Notes: generated from the letters alone by a model not told the origin. Positions 8,203-22,253 are shown, counted from the stretch's first letter. The stretch is DNA of 64,000 nucleotides from Hydrogenophaga sp. (GCF_030651625.1 NZ_JAUSCF010000026.1:1-64000), one strand, 5' to 3'. Program-made: numbers and translations.

Positions 8203-8850
8203 CTATCGCTCGGGGGACCCGGGAATGGACAGCTCGGTACGCCAATCTTCCGAGGGCTTCGCTTTCGACTTCGCCAAGCCTGATCGGTCGTAAGCCGCAT
8301 CCATCGCCTGGGCTTCGGCGATCAGCGACTGGATGTGCGACGGCAAGAGCTGACCGGCAGCAGCGAGGTCCATCAAGGACCGGCCCTCAAATGCCTTCAT
8401 CTTCAGCATGGAAGACGCACGAGTGATGCCAGCGTCTCGGAAAGCGTCGGCTGCATGGCTCAGGGCGCGAATCCGCTCGAACTTGTCGGGCTCGGGCGTC
8501 GCTTCTCCGCCGATCCACTTGTAGATTGCCTGTCTGGAGACGCCGAACACCGTGGCCAGATCCGCGATGGCCGGATTCAACACCTGGCGGATGGTGCCGA
8601 GGTGGTCAGATGCTGATCTAAGATCAGGGCGTTGCTCCTGGCTGTCATCAGCCATCCCGACGTCGACGTGGAAGGGAACTCGCGCCTCCAACATCCTGCG
8701 CCAGTCCCCTGCGCGAGAGATGTCGAAGACGCTGCCCGTGCCACCGACCGCAAGGGCCGAACCAAGCAACGCAAAGGCTGCGGTGGCGGCAGCGCCAATC
8801 GGCGCGGCGAACGGCATCGGTCGGGGGGTAGGTAGGGTCGCGGTGTACAT
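8203..8850 (-). CDS. HTH protein of the TIGR04255 module
   Basis: A 215-residue protein with an XRE-like helix-turn-helix at about residues 90-130 (LATVFGVSRQAIYKWIGG). The N-terminus (1-40) is alanine-rich and hydrophobic, which is unusual for a regulator and could be a membrane segment or an over-long start; later starts are possible. The C-terminal half is helical with no family I recognise. It follows the TIGR04255 gene by 19 bp and precedes the ITHDCDL protein by 15 bp. Probably regulator or antitoxin-like partner of the module; a palindrome upstream of the operon is a candidate binding site. Confidence 0.6.
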   Translation of the reverse strand: MYTATLPTPRPMPFAAPIGAAATAAFALLGSALAVGGTGSVFDISRAGDWRRMLEARVPFHVDVGMADDSQEQRPDLRSASDHLGTIRQVLNPAIADLATVFGVSRQAIYKWIGGEATPEPDKFERIRALSHAADAFRDAGITRASSMLKMKAFEGRSLMDLAAAGQLLPSHIQSLIAEAQAMDAAYDRSGLAKSKAKPSEDWRTELSIPGSPER

Positions 8851-8869
8851 TGCGTCTGTTTAGGCTGGT

Positions 8870-9670
8870 TCAGGCCCACGCGTCGCGCGCGTGACCCGTC
8901 GTCGTCGCTTCGAAGACAGACTTGATGGTCGCATGCAGCGAGAGCACCTGATTACCCAGGTTGTCCATATCGATAGGCATGCGGCCTTCGACAAAGTGGT
9001 CTGTATCGATGACCGCATGCGCCCGAGGCTCCTTCACCTCGAATTTCGGATTGATCATTAAGCCGTTGGGCTGCATGTCTGGCGGGAACCCCAAAGGCGC
9101 GGTCATCCTATGCACCCGTGTCACGAGCGTCCCGGTCTGCACCAGTGGGCCGGTGTCCGTCCCAAAGACCGATTCCGTCAGCCTGTACCGCTGCGTGGCA
9201 TTGAACTCAATGCCGTGCAATCCACCGACGAGGTACTGCTCCACGCTCTCACCGGCGCGAGGCAACACGGCATCCAGATAGCGAAGGCCCAACCGACTGA
9301 CGTGATCGAGGGTTGCCACCTCGTGCACGGCCGCCAAGCCGCGCAGCAGCTCCGGGATGAACTCGTTGTGCGTGTCGTAGTGGGTCGTGTGGTACGTGAT
9401 AGCCGACGGCGCCAGGATGAACCCGGCCGTACGGTCGCCGCGCGTGATGAGCCAGGAGACCGTATGCGTAATCTGTGGCTCTGCTTGCTGCGCCTGGCCA
9501 GGAGCCGGCACAACTAGGTGCGTGACCTGTTGCGGCTCGAACAACGGATATCCCTCGCGGCGCAGACGATCCTGGATCTGATCCACGTACTTGGACATCG
9601 CGGCGACAGGATTGAAGTGCGCCTGCGCGAGCGCGTAGTACACCGGTGCGTTCGACATCCTCTCGCTCAC
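8870..9670 (-). CDS. TIGR04255 family protein
   Basis: A 266-residue protein whose N-terminus (APVYYALAQAHFNPVAAM, about residues 7-24) and following IQDRLRREGYP segment match the sporadically distributed TIGR04255 family. Members have no established biochemical function but commonly sit beside helix-turn-helix genes in accessory regions, as here. No catalytic motif, signal peptide or membrane segment is obvious. It is the first gene of the minus-strand trio and diverges from the WYL regulator across 238 bp, which contains an inverted repeat close to its start. The family call is from recognition of the N-terminal motif. Confidence 0.7.
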   Translation of the reverse strand: MSERMSNAPVYYALAQAHFNPVAAMSKYVDQIQDRLRREGYPLFEPQQVTHLVVPAPGQAQQAEPQITHTVSWLITRGDRTAGFILAPSAITYHTTHYDTHNEFIPELLRGLAAVHEVATLDHVSRLGLRYLDAVLPRAGESVEQYLVGGLHGIEFNATQRYRLTESVFGTDTGPLVQTGTLVTRVHRMTAPLGFPPDMQPNGLMINPKFEVKEPRAHAVIDTDHFVEGRMPIDMDNLGNQVLSLHATIKSVFEATTTGHARDAWA

Positions 9671-9695
9671 TGGTAGGCTCCGATCTTTTCTTGGT

Positions 9696-9712
9696 TGACA
9701 GTTCAGTTGTCA
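9696..9712. promoter_or_regulatory. palindrome upstream of the TIGR04255 operon
   Basis: TGACA (9696-9700) and TGTCA (9708-9712) form an inverted repeat with a seven-base spacer, 26 bp upstream of the TIGR04255 start codon. It is placed where an autorepressor, for instance the operon's own HTH protein, would bind. Confidence 0.4.
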
Positions 9713-9847
9713 GTTTACACCTTGGTTGACGCCAAGACCAGAAAGTTCATGGCCTCGCCCGCGCGCTACCGACCCACCCCTGCCTCGACTACTCGGCACG
9801 CTTGTCATCATCATTATGAGCCGTAGTGCACCGCATTTTGCGATTGC

Positions 9848-9894
9848 TTGACGTTCGTTTTGGATATGCGTATGCTTCCGCAAAAGCTACGGAA
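9848..9894 (+). promoter_or_regulatory. promoter and operator of the WYL-regulated defence operon
   Basis: TTGACG (9848-9853) and TATGCT (9871-9876) are spaced 17 bp, a strong sigma-70 promoter. An inverted repeat TTCCG (9876-9880) / CGGAA (9890-9894) covers the end of the -10 box and the likely transcription start, 15 bp before the WYL start codon. This is the position expected for autorepression by a BrxR/CapW-type regulator. Confidence 0.6.
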
Positions 9895-9908
9895 ACCGAC
9901 ACACGAAC

Positions 9909-10802
9909 ATGTCCAGCGACCGACTCCCGGAGATGACTCAAGCGCAACGCGACCGGCTCGCGTTCGTTGAGCTGCGCCTGCGGTTCGTTGGCGAGATCCG
10001 CCGCCAGGACCTGGTCGCCCGATTCGACATCCAGGCGGCAGCCGCCACGCGCGACATCGCGCAGTACAAGGATCTGGCGCCGCGCAACCTCGAGTACGAC
10101 ACCAAGGGCAAGGTCTACGTCCGGGCCTCCTGGTTCCGGCCGCTGTTCGACTTCCCCGCCGAGCGCGTCCTGACCTGGCTGTCGGAGGGTTACGGCGACG
10201 GCGAGCCGATCCGCTGGAAGGGCGTCGTCCCGCAAGAAGGCACCGCCCTGCCGGGCCAGCTCGACCTGGAGATGCTTTCCGTCCTGACGCGGGCCATCCA
10301 TCGCAACGCCGCTGTCGAGGTCTCGTACCGCGCGCTGTCGAGCGGGCTGACCACCCGGGAGATCGGGCCCTTCGCGCTCGCCGACGACGGCCAACGTTGG
10401 CACGTGCGCGCTTTCGACCGCCGCAGCGGCGAGTTCCGCGACTTCGTCTTGGCGCGCCTGGCCGACGCCAAGATGCTGCCCGGCCCGATCAACGAGCACG
10501 AGCTGCCTGCACAGGACATCCAGTGGAACCGGGTCACGGAGCTCGAACTGGTGCCGCACCCGGCCAACGTTCAGCACCCCGACACCATCGAAGCCGAGTA
10601 CGGCATGGAGAACGGTGTCCTCAAGGTCCGGGCCCGCGCCGCGATGGCGGGCTACCTGCTGCGCCGCTGGAACGTCGACTGCACCGAGGACCACAGCCTC
10701 AAGGGCGGCGAGTTCCACCTCTGGCTTCGCAATCGCCAGGCCTTGTACGGCGTGACGAACCTGATCCTGGCGCCGGGCTACGACGGCCTCGGCGACGAGT
10801 GA
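9909..10802 (+). CDS. WYL-domain transcriptional regulator, BrxR/CapW-like
   Basis: This 297-residue protein has the three-part layout of BrxR and CapW: an N-terminal winged helix-turn-helix (about 10-65), a WYL ligand-sensing domain (about 115-190, with SYRALSSG and WHVRAFDRRSGEFRDF) and a WCX dimerisation region (about 205-295). Proteins of this type repress anti-phage operons and release on sensing a nucleic-acid or nucleotide signal. It is first in the operon and sits directly behind a strong promoter overlapped by an inverted repeat, consistent with autorepression. The small SANT-like gene follows after 54 bp. Assignment of class is good; the signal is unknown. Confidence 0.88.
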   Translation: MSSDRLPEMTQAQRDRLAFVELRLRFVGEIRRQDLVARFDIQAAAATRDIAQYKDLAPRNLEYDTKGKVYVRASWFRPLFDFPAERVLTWLSEGYGDGEPIRWKGVVPQEGTALPGQLDLEMLSVLTRAIHRNAAVEVSYRALSSGLTTREIGPFALADDGQRWHVRAFDRRSGEFRDFVLARLADAKMLPGPINEHELPAQDIQWNRVTELELVPHPANVQHPDTIEAEYGMENGVLKVRARAAMAGYLLRRWNVDCTEDHSLKGGEFHLWLRNRQALYGVTNLILAPGYDGLGDE

Positions 10803-10856
10803 TGACGAACATGGTCTTCATCGCCCTCAACCCCCACGCCCGAAAGGAGCCCCACC

Positions 10857-11063
10857 ATGGCTAAGACCCCTGCCAACCACGGCAAGCAATGGACGTCCGC
10901 CGACGTCACGCAGCTCAAGCAGCTCGCGAAGGAGAACACGCCCACGCGCGTCATCGGCCTGAAGATGGGCCGGACCGAGGACTCCGTGCGTGCCAAGGCC
11001 GGCGAGAACAGCGTCTCCCTCAAGCCCACCAACCAGTCGCCGTACAACCGGCGCAAGCCCTGA
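10857..11063 (+). CDS. small SANT/Myb-like protein
   Basis: A 68-residue basic protein recognised as a common small bacterial protein of unknown function. The core ([16 protein letters not shown] ... [13 protein letters not shown]) looks like a SANT/Myb-type three-helix fold with the conserved first Trp, so DNA or protein binding is likely. It has an excellent ribosome site (GAAAGGAG) before ATG 10857 and lies between the WYL regulator and the helicase, 32 bp from the latter. Close relatives occur outside defence loci, so its role in this operon is uncertain. Confidence 0.6.
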   Translation: MAKTPANHGKQWTSADVTQLKQLAKENTPTRVIGLKMGRTEDSVRAKAGENSVSLKPTNQSPYNRRKP

Positions 11064-11095
11064 TCCATCGGGACCGGAACGACAAGGGGCGCACC

Positions 11096-14623
<3,528 letters not shown>

Positions 14624-14636
14624 AGGAAAACAACAC

Positions 14637-17516
14637 ATGGCGACCATCAAGGCACCCAAGAAACTCATCGAGGTCGCGCTGCCGCTCGATGTGATCAACG
14701 AGGCCGCAGCTTACGAGAAGCTACCTGGGATCGGAGCGCACCCCAGAGGCCTGCATCAATGGTGGGCTCGGCGGCCGCTTACCGCCGCGCGGGCCATTAT
14801 CTTCGCGCAGATGGTTAACGATCCTGGCTATGAGCGCCACCTTGGTCGAGGTGTTAACAAAGAGCAGGCGGCAATTGATCGGGACAAACTATTCAAGCTA
14901 ATTGAAAAGCTCACGCAATGGGGAAATACGGACAACGAAGAGGTTCTTCGAGAGGCCCGTGAAGAGGTATGGAAGTCTTGGCGTGAGACTTGTCAACTAA
15001 ATCGGAACCATCCTCGTGCCGCTGAGTTGTTCAATTCTGAGGTGCTGCCCGCATTTCATGATCCATTCGCCGGAGGGGGCGCTCTACCACTAGAAGCTCA
15101 GCGCCTCGGCCTCGAAAGCTTTGCTTCAGATCTCAATCCTGTGCCGGTACTTATAAATAAGGCGATGATTGAGATCCCACCCCGATTTCGGGGACGGAAG
15201 CCTGTAGGTCCGCTGCGTCCGAACCAGCGTCAGAAAAAGCTTCACGAGGATTGGAGTGGTAGCCGCGGTCTTGCAGAGGACTTGCGCCGCTATAGCACGT
15301 GGGTCGGTTCTGAAGCAGTTAAGCGACTGGGCCATCTATATCCAGATATCAAGATCTCAGGTGAGGCAATCCGCAGTCGCCCTGATCTTCAGAGATATGT
15401 GGATCGAAATCTGAAGGTAATAACCTGGATATGGGCCCGGACAGTCAAGAGTCCTAACCCTGCCTTCTCACATATCGACGTGCCACTCGTGTCGTCTTTC
15501 GTGTTGTCAACAAAGGAAGGCAAGAAGACGTGGGTCGAACCTATCATCGAGGGTGAGGACTACAAATTTGTAGTTCGCACCGGTGACATGCCCTCGAAGG
15601 CAGATGAGGGGACCAAGGCCGGCGGGCGGGGAACCTTTCGGTGCCTGCTTTCGAACGCGCCAATTGATGGAAAGTACATCAAGAACGAAGGTCAGGCCGG
15701 ACGCATCGGCACGAAGCTGCTTGCCATCGTGGCAGAGGGTGATAGAGAAAGGGTCTACTTATCACCCACACCAGAGCACGAGGACATTGCGCGAACGGCC
15801 CAGCCGTCCTGGAAGCCTGATATCGAGTTCGCGAAGAATTCACGGCACATGACGCCGTGGGTCTACGGAATATCTCGATTCGGTGATCTTTTCACCACTC
15901 GTCAGCTCACTGCACTGTCGACATTTTCTGATTTGATTATCGAGGTCGCGCCAACCATCAAGGCGGATGCGATTTCCGCTGGAATGCGTGACGATAGTCA
16001 ATCGTTTGAGGACGGGGGTGCTGGCGCTACAGCTTATGCAGAAGCACTTTGCCTGCTTCTCGGCTTCGGCATTAGCCGCCTTGCAGACTTCAACAACGCG
16101 CTTTGCCGCTGGAACCCAAGCAATCAGAAGATCATGAACCTATTTGGCCGGCAAGCCGTGCCAATGGTCTGGGATTTCGGAGAGGCGAACATTCTCGAGG
16201 AGGTTGTGGGAGGTTGGCCTAGCGTTTCTGGATGGCAGGCGAGTTGCGTTGAAACCCTAACGGGTTCAGTTCCAGGCCATGCCTCTCAATTTGACGCCGC
16301 CAATCAAAGCATCTCGGAAAACAAAGTAGTTTCAACCGATCCGCCATATTACGACAACGTCCCATATGCGGATCTTGCTGACTTCTTCTATGTTTGGCTG
16401 CGTCTTTCTCTCAAACCGATATTTCCCGGTTTGTTCGCTACATTGGCCGTTCCAAAGTCAGAGGAATTAGTCGCGGATTCATTCCGTCATGCGAACAAGG
16501 ACGCGGCAGAGGGATTCTTCTTGCAGGGGATGACTCGGGCTATTCATCAGCTGGCAATTCACGCTCACCCCGCGTTCCCGGTCACGATCTATTACGCCTT
16601 TAAGCAATCTGAAACGAAAGACGACAGTACAGCATCGACGGGTTGGGAGACGTTCCTAGAGGCTGTGTTGAAAGCGGGATTCGCGATCTCTGGTACGTGG
16701 CCAATGCGGTCGGAGCAATCGACGCGTATGCGAGGCATGGATTCAAACGCACTTGCCTCAAGCATCGTCTTGGTTTGTCGAAAACGCGATGCCGATGCAC
16801 CAACAGTAAGTCGGCGGGAATTCATACGGGAACTCAATTCTGTTTTGCCTGAGGCCTTGCTCGATATGACACATGGCGGCGTCAACAGTCCAGTGGATCC
16901 TGTTGACTTGAGCCAAGCCATCATTGGCCCGGGCATGGCAATTTTCAGCCAGTACAAGGCAGTACTTGAGGCTGATGGCAAGCCAATGACAGTGCGTACC
17001 GCGCTGCAGCTGATCAACCGGTTCCTGGCTGAGGACGATTTCGATCACGACACACAGTTCTGTTTGCACTGGTTCGAGGGTCAGGGTTGGGCTCAAGGAA
17101 AGTTCGGCGATGCCGACGTCCTTGCCCGAGCCAAGGGCACCAGCGTCGGAGGCCTGCAAGATTCCGGCGTCGTTGAGAGCGGTGGCGGCAGGCTGCGGTT
17201 GCTTCGCTGGTCGGAGCTTCCCAAGGACTGGGCACCTGAAGCTGATGTACGGACACCAGTGTGGGAGTCTCTTCATCAGCTTATCCGTAGCTTGAACGTA
17301 GACGGCGAGGCGTCCGCCGGCGCGCTTTTGGCTCGGATGCCGACCTATGCGGACTCGATGCGTGCTTTGGCTTATCGCTTGTACACGCTCTGCGAGCGCA
17401 AGGGATGGTCAGAAGACGCTCGCGCCTATAACGAACTCGTCACTGCCTGGAGCGGCATCGAACAAGCCGCTGGCGAAGCTGGCGTGATCGGCTCGCAGGC
17501 TCAACTTGACATCTGA
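14637..17516 (+). CDS. DUF1156 DNA methyltransferase, defence-associated
   Basis: A 959-residue protein beginning with a DUF1156 domain ([26 protein letters not shown] near 40-48). It carries a SAM-binding motif FHDPFAGGG near 140-148 and a catalytic DPPYYD near 567, which indicates an amino-methyltransferase, most likely adenine N6. DUF1156 enzymes recur with helicases and DUF499 ATPases in defence islands, where methylation is presumed to mark self DNA. The gap from the helicase is 13 bp and to DUF499 13 bp, one operon. The region from about 14690 to 17000 is clearly more AT-rich than the genes on either side, while the C-terminal part returns to high GC, suggesting replacement of the enzyme's core by recombination. 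Confidence 0.87.
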   Translation: MATIKAPKKLIEVALPLDVINEAAAYEKLPGIGAHPRGLHQWWARRPLTAARAIIFAQMVNDPGYERHLGRGVNKEQAAIDRDKLFKLIEKLTQWGNTDNEEVLREAREEVWKSWRETCQLNRNHPRAAELFNSEVLPAFHDPFAGGGALPLEAQRLGLESFASDLNPVPVLINKAMIEIPPRFRGRKPVGPLRPNQRQKKLHEDWSGSRGLAEDLRRYSTWVGSEAVKRLGHLYPDIKISGEAIRSRPDLQRYVDRNLKVITWIWARTVKSPNPAFSHIDVPLVSSFVLSTKEGKKTWVEPIIEGEDYKFVVRTGDMPSKADEGTKAGGRGTFRCLLSNAPIDGKYIKNEGQAGRIGTKLLAIVAEGDRERVYLSPTPEHEDIARTAQPSWKPDIEFAKNSRHMTPWVYGISRFGDLFTTRQLTALSTFSDLIIEVAPTIKADAISAGMRDDSQSFEDGGAGATAYAEALCLLLGFGISRLADFNNALCRWNPSNQKIMNLFGRQAVPMVWDFGEANILEEVVGGWPSVSGWQASCVETLTGSVPGHASQFDAANQSISENKVVSTDPPYYDNVPYADLADFFYVWLRLSLKPIFPGLFATLAVPKSEELVADSFRHANKDAAEGFFLQGMTRAIHQLAIHAHPAFPVTIYYAFKQSETKDDSTASTGWETFLEAVLKAGFAISGTWPMRSEQSTRMRGMDSNALASSIVLVCRKRDADAPTVSRREFIRELNSVLPEALLDMTHGGVNSPVDPVDLSQAIIGPGMAIFSQYKAVLEADGKPMTVRTALQLINRFLAEDDFDHDTQFCLHWFEGQGWAQGKFGDADVLARAKGTSVGGLQDSGVVESGGGRLRLLRWSELPKDWAPEADVRTPVWESLHQLIRSLNVDGEASAGALLARMPTYADSMRALAYRLYTLCERKGWSEDARAYNELVTAWSGIEQAAGEAGVIGSQAQLDI

Positions 17517-17529
17517 TCGGGGAACCACC

Positions 17530-20376
17530 ATGGCTCTGAAACCCTGGCGCGAAGTCGCCGTACCGCACGAGGATGTGCTCAAGGGCACGTTCCAGCAGGC
17601 CGAGTTCGCGGCCGACCTGTCGCGTGTGCACGCGGGCACGGCAACGGGCGAGTATCAGAACCCGGTTCTGTTCTTCCAACGCACCTTCATCACCGAGGGC
17701 ATGCGCCTGCTGCTCGACTCAGTGGTGAAGCGCCTTTCGGGCAAGGGCGGCGACCCTGTCATTCAGCTGCAGACAGCCTTCGGCGGCGGCAAGACGCACA
17801 CGATGCTCGCGGTCTATCACATGGCCAAGGGCGAGGTGCCAGCCAGCGACCTGCAAGGCGTGGCCGCCATCCTGGACTCAGCGCAGATCACGGAACTGCC
17901 CCGCGCTCGCGTCGCAGTGCTGGACGGCATCAAGTCGTCCCCCAATCAGCCCATCAAGCGCGATGGGCAGGTGGTACGTACGCTGTGGGGTGACCTGGCG
18001 TGGCAGCTGGGCGGCGCAGAAGGCTACGCCCTGGTGGCTGATGCTGACACGTCGGGCACCTCGCCGGGCAAAGCGGTGTTGGAGACTCTGCTGGCGCGTT
18101 GTGCGCCGTGCGTCATCCTCATCGACGAGCTGGTGGCGTATGTCCGCCAGTTCGAAGAAGGCAAGGCCCTTACTGGGGGCACTTTCGACTCCAACCTGTC
18201 GTTCGTGCAGGCACTGACAGAGGCTTTGAAGGCCGTGCCGACGGCTGTGCTGCTGGCGTCGTTGCCCGAATCGGACAAGGAAGCCGGCAGCCAGCGCGGC
18301 GTGAAGGCGCTGGAGGCTCTGGCCCACTACTTCGGCCGAGTGCAGGCGCTTTGGAAGCCGGTGGCGACCGAGGAAGCCTTCGAGATCGTGCGGCGGCGCT
18401 TGTTCGCGTCAATCAACGACAAGCTGGCGATGGAGTCGGTGTGCCGCGCCTTCGCGGACTTCTACACCGCCAACCGCGATGACTTCCCGCAGGAGACGCA
18501 GGAAAGCCGCTACTTCGAACGCCTGGTCCACGCCTACCCCATCCACCCTGAGGTGTTCGACCGGCTCTACGAAGACTGGTCCACGCTGGACAACTTCCAG
18601 CGCACGCGCGGCGTGCTGAAGATGATGGCCAAGGTGATCCACCGCCTGTGGAAGGACGGCAACAACGACCCGCTGATCATGCCGGGTAGCCTGCCGCTGT
18701 ACGACGCCGATGTGCGCAACGAGGTCATCTACTACCTACCGCAAGGTTGGGACCCCGTGCTCGAACGCGACGTGGACGGCGAGCGCGCCGAAACCACCGA
18801 GATCGAGAACAAGGACACCCGCTTCGGCAGCGTTCAGGCCTGCCGCCGGGCTGCGCGGTCGGTGTTCCTGGGCAGCGCGCCCAGCACCACGAACCAGCTG
18901 GTGCGGGGTCTGGAGCTGGAGCGCGTCATGCTCGGCATCGTTCAGCCCGGCCAGCAGATCGGCCTGTTCAAGGACGCACTGCGCCGGCTCGGCGACCGAC
19001 TGCACTACCTCAACCACGCCAACAACCGCTTCTGGCTCGACACGCGGCCGAACCTGCGGCGCGAGATGGAAGAGCGCAAGCGCCGATTCCAGGACAAGGA
19101 GGATGTGTTCCCCACAGTCCGCGAGCGGGTGCAGCGAGGCTTTGCCAGCGGCGTGTTCGGCGGCATCCATGTCTTCACGGACAGTGGCGACGTGCCCGAC
19201 GACTGGGCGCTGCGCCTGGTGGTGCTGCCCCCCGATGCCGCATTCAGCAAGAGCGGCCAGAGCCTGGCCATCGACCGCGCCGCCGAGATCCTGAAGAAGC
19301 GAGGCGACCAACCCCGCTTCAAGCAGAACCGCTTGATCTTCCTGGCGGCCGACTACGACAGCGTCAGCCGTCTGAAGGACCACGTCCGTTCGTACCTGGC
19401 GTGGCGAAGCATCGTTGCCGACTACAAGGACAACCGCATCGTCCTGGACAACCTGATGGCTAAGCAGGCAAGCGCCAGCATGGAGCAGGCCGAGGACACC
19501 GTACGCCGCATGATCCGCGAGACCTATAAGTGGATCGTGGCGCCGATGCAGGAAGCCCGGCCTGGCAAGGGCCTGTCCGAACTGCGGTGGGAGCACTTCC
19601 AGGCCAACCCGAGCGCGCAGAACTGGGCGCAAGAGGTCGAGCGCGTGCTGAAGGAAAACGAGCTGCTCATCAACGAGTGGGCGCCGATCCACCTGGCCAA
19701 GGTGCTGAAGGACTGGTTCTGGAAGGATGACGCCAAGGAGACCAGCGCCTTGAACGTCTGGCAGCAGAGCTGCCAGCAGCTTTACCTGCCCCGCCTGAAG
19801 GACGACACCGTTTTCCAGCTGACTATGGCCGCGGGCGCCGACAGCCGCGACTTCTTCGGCTTCGCGCAGGGTAAGGACGATGGTCGCTACGTCGGGTTCA
19901 GCTACGGCAAGCGCACGTCGCTGATCATGGACTCGTCGCTGCTCCTGATTGAGCCGTTCGCGGCGGCGGCCTACATGGAGGCGCTGCGTGCGGCAGAGGA
20001 AGCCTCGCGCGCCAAGGCCGCTGACACCGGCGGCGCATCCACCACCGCGACCACCGGCGGTAGCGGCGACACACCTCGAGTCGAAGACTCGGGCAAGGGC
20101 GGATACCCGTCAGGCACGGGCGCCGCCGGCCAGGCCTTGAAGAAGCAGTTCTACGGCAGCATCGAACTCGACCCGATCCTGGCGAAGAAGCAGTTCGCCG
20201 ACCTGGTCGACGAGGTCGTCCAGCAGTTCACCATGCGCACCGGCGTGAAGGTCAAGATCGCCATCGAGATCCAGGCCGAATCGGCCACCGGCTTCGACGA
20301 CGGGCTGCAGCGCGCAGTGAAGGAGAACTGCAATGTGCTGAAGTTCAAGAACGCTGAGTTTGAGTCAGGCGAGTAA
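17530..20376 (+). CDS. DUF499 AAA+-like ATPase, defence-associated
   Basis: A 948-residue DUF499 ATPase. Walker A is [10 protein letters not shown] near 82-91 and Walker [11 protein letters not shown] near 195-204. ATG 17530 with GGGGAA upstream is preferred; an in-frame TTG at 17506 would overlap the methyltransferase stop and lacks a ribosome site. A low-complexity Ala/Thr/Gly/Ser linker (about 830-880) separates the body from a conserved C-terminal domain of about 80 residues. DUF499 proteins are found with DUF1156 methyltransferases and helicases in phage-defence loci and may act as the ATP-driven sensor or switch. Mechanism is not established. GC content matches the helicase gene. Confidence 0.87.
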   Translation: MALKPWREVAVPHEDVLKGTFQQAEFAADLSRVHAGTATGEYQNPVLFFQRTFITEGMRLLLDSVVKRLSGKGGDPVIQLQTAFGGGKTHTMLAVYHMAKGEVPASDLQGVAAILDSAQITELPRARVAVLDGIKSSPNQPIKRDGQVVRTLWGDLAWQLGGAEGYALVADADTSGTSPGKAVLETLLARCAPCVILIDELVAYVRQFEEGKALTGGTFDSNLSFVQALTEALKAVPTAVLLASLPESDKEAGSQRGVKALEALAHYFGRVQALWKPVATEEAFEIVRRRLFASINDKLAMESVCRAFADFYTANRDDFPQETQESRYFERLVHAYPIHPEVFDRLYEDWSTLDNFQRTRGVLKMMAKVIHRLWKDGNNDPLIMPGSLPLYDADVRNEVIYYLPQGWDPVLERDVDGERAETTEIENKDTRFGSVQACRRAARSVFLGSAPSTTNQLVRGLELERVMLGIVQPGQQIGLFKDALRRLGDRLHYLNHANNRFWLDTRPNLRREMEERKRRFQDKEDVFPTVRERVQRGFASGVFGGIHVFTDSGDVPDDWALRLVVLPPDAAFSKSGQSLAIDRAAEILKKRGDQPRFKQNRLIFLAADYDSVSRLKDHVRSYLAWRSIVADYKDNRIVLDNLMAKQASASMEQAEDTVRRMIRETYKWIVAPMQEARPGKGLSELRWEHFQANPSAQNWAQEVERVLKENELLINEWAPIHLAKVLKDWFWKDDAKETSALNVWQQSCQQLYLPRLKDDTVFQLTMAAGADSRDFFGFAQGKDDGRYVGFSYGKRTSLIMDSSLLLIEPFAAAAYMEALRAAEEASRAKAADTGGASTTATTGGSGDTPRVEDSGKGGYPSGTGAAGQALKKQFYGSIELDPILAKKQFADLVDEVVQQFTMRTGVKVKIAIEIQAESATGFDDGLQRAVKENCNVLKFKNAEFESGE

Positions 20377-20387
20377 GGAGATCTGCT

Positions 20388-20618
20388 GTGGGCATCATCG
20401 ACAAGACCACCCACCGCCTCACGTGCCCGCAGTGCGGCGCGTCCGAAACGGCCGACGTACTCGACAAGGGGTCGAACTGGAGCGGTTCACACTGGCAGAG
20501 CAGCGCGAAGTTCGAGCGCTTCGACACGACGTGGTCAGGTGGTGGCAGCGTAGAGCCCGATCTTGTCTCGGCGACCTGCAGGCTGTGCTCCGTTCCCGCT
20601 CAAAGGGAAGTCCGGTAG
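20388..20618 (+). CDS. small zinc-ribbon protein
   Basis: A 76-residue protein with an N-terminal CPQCG and a C-terminal CRLC, together a likely zinc ribbon. GTG 20388 is preceded by TAAGGAG at good spacing, 11 bp after the DUF499 stop, so it is probably the next gene of the operon. No enzymatic residues are visible. A role in DNA or protein contact within the defence complex is possible but unproven. Confidence 0.6.
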   Translation: MGIIDKTTHRLTCPQCGASETADVLDKGSNWSGSHWQSSAKFERFDTTWSGGGSVEPDLVSATCRLCSVPAQREVR

Positions 20619-20664
20619 GGCCAACCACTTCGACTGGGTCACAGCAACCGAGGAAGCCGCCACC

Positions 20665-21489
20665 ATGGGACGACTGATTGATGGGGATGACGGCTTGCCC
20701 GCTGAGGACGTTGGTGTCTGGGCGAAAGAGAAGCACCAGTACCTCTGTCGCTACATCGATATTTCGCGGGCAGTCCGTTCTGGATGGACGGCGCCAGGCA
20801 AAGCTGGTGCCACATTCATCGATCCGTTTTGTGGCCCAGGGCGCTCGAAAGTTCGTGAGACAGGCGAATGGATTGACGGGGGCGCGGTAGCCGCCTGGAA
20901 GAAGAGCTGCGAAGGTGGCGCCCCGTTCACGCACGTCTACATAGGTGATCTCGACGCGCAAAGACGTGAGGCAAGCGCGACACGACTGCGCCAGCTAGGC
21001 GCACCTGTCGTCGAGATGGACGGCTCGGCTGTTGATGCGATTCAGCAGATCGTTCCGACCCTGAATCCCTACGGATTGCACTTCGCATTTCTCGATCCGT
21101 TCGATCTGGCAACGCTCGAATTCGGCATCATCGAGGCCCTCTCGACACTGAAGCGAATCGACATGCTGGTCCACGTGAGTCAGATGGACCTACAGAGAAA
21201 CCTGATCAGCAACGCGACCTCGGACGATTCGGCGTTCGACGTCTTCGCTCCGGGCTGGCGCCAAAGCGTTTCCATCGCTCAAGGTCAGCAAGGCCTGCGG
21301 CAGGAAGTTTTTCAGTACTGGCGTGACAAAGTAGCGGGCCGACAGGTCTGGCCGTCAACCGAGATGCGCCTGATCACCGGCAGCAAGAATCAACCGCTCT
21401 ACTGGTTGCTTCTGGCGGCGAAACATGAACTCGCCCACAAGTTCTGGGCCACGGCATCGAATATCGAGGGGCAAGGCAAGTTGTTCTAG
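20665..21489 (+). CDS. tcmP: three-Cys-motif partner protein TcmP
   Basis: A 274-residue protein of the TcmP family, named because its gene pairs with a three-Cys (DUF5131, phage Gp37/Gp68-like) protein, as it does here. It contains FIDPFCGPG at 51-59, like a SAM-binding motif I, and FLDPFD near 140, so a methyltransferase-like fold is likely. ATG 20665 is preferred over upstream in-frame codons, which would run into the zinc-ribbon gene; AGGAAG lies 9 bp upstream. Its last 4 bp overlap the 3' end of the convergent DUF5131 gene. The biochemical role is unknown. Confidence 0.85.
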   Translation: MGRLIDGDDGLPAEDVGVWAKEKHQYLCRYIDISRAVRSGWTAPGKAGATFIDPFCGPGRSKVRETGEWIDGGAVAAWKKSCEGGAPFTHVYIGDLDAQRREASATRLRQLGAPVVEMDGSAVDAIQQIVPTLNPYGLHFAFLDPFDLATLEFGIIEALSTLKRIDMLVHVSQMDLQRNLISNATSDDSAFDVFAPGWRQSVSIAQGQQGLRQEVFQYWRDKVAGRQVWPSTEMRLITGSKNQPLYWLLLAAKHELAHKFWATASNIEGQGKLF

Positions 21490-22238
21490 GCCCGCGTGGT
21501 GGCCAAGGTGCTCGGGTAGTCATCCCACGTACGGCCCCGGAAGACACGGCCGTTCGCCTTCTTGTGGCGCTTGATGCCGTCGGCGCCCCAGCCTCCCCAC
21601 TGCTTGAAGAAGAAGGCTGACCCAGCCGCTTCAGCTTGCGCCTGAACGTTCGCAACCCATTCCTCGCGCATGGGTCGCGCCTTGTGGCCCGACTCGCCGC
21701 CGACAATCACCCAGTGAATGTCATGCAAGTTGATCGTGCCCAGGTCTTCTAGCAGCGGTTCAACTGAGAGGAATCGAATGTGCGCATCCACTTTGCGTAG
21801 GTGATCGATACGGGGTACGCCGTACTTCCTGTCCTCCACCGACACACCGAGCCAAACGTTCTGCGGACAGGGGCGCCGCGCGAAGTACTCCGGCAGTCGC
21901 TCTGCTCGCTTGGTCAGGATCTGATACGTGTGGTGCGGCGTCTCGTCGATGATGGAGAACACGCGGTCAAGGAAGTCATCCGGCACGTCCTCGTGGAAGA
22001 GGTCGCTCATGCTGTTGACGAAGTACGTGGTCGCCTTCTTGCGCATCAGCGGCTGATCAAGCCGGTTCTCGTGCACGGTGAGCTTGAACTCGTTCTCGTA
22101 GCCTGGCGCGCCCATAGCGTGCAAGCGCCGCGCCATGACTTCAGCGTAGCAATGCTTGCAACCCGGTGAGACCTTGGTACATCCCGTGGTTGGATTCCAA
22201 GTCTGTTCCGTCCATTCGATAGTCGATTGGGTTGCCAT
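21486..22238 (-). CDS. DUF5131 (Gp37/Gp68-like) three-Cys protein
   Basis: A 250-residue DUF5131 protein. The N-terminus has WNPTTGC followed by C27 and C30 (Cys-x6-Cys-x2-Cys at 20, 27, 30), resembling a radical-SAM-type iron-sulphur site, and the rest (LTKR, WLGVSVED, FLSVEPLL, WVIVGGESG) follows the family pattern. Homologues occur in phages and bacterial accessory loci next to tcmP. It has a strong ribosome site (AAAGGAAG) and follows the XRE gene by 15 bp, so those two form a small operon convergent with the defence operon. Catalytic activity is not known. Confidence 0.87.
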   Translation of the reverse strand: MATQSTIEWTEQTWNPTTGCTKVSPGCKHCYAEVMARRLHAMGAPGYENEFKLTVHENRLDQPLMRKKATTYFVNSMSDLFHEDVPDDFLDRVFSIIDETPHHTYQILTKRAERLPEYFARRPCPQNVWLGVSVEDRKYGVPRIDHLRKVDAHIRFLSVEPLLEDLGTINLHDIHWVIVGGESGHKARPMREEWVANVQAQAEAAGSAFFFKQWGGWGADGIKRHKKANGRVFRGRTWDDYPSTLATTRA

Positions 22239-22253
22239 GTCGGCTTCCTTTTC

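Noticed and set aside
10889..11095. Longer N-terminus of the helicase
   Set aside because: The open frame is Arg/Pro-rich and covers the SANT-like gene in another frame; GTG 11096 has a ribosome site and begins the conserved sequence.
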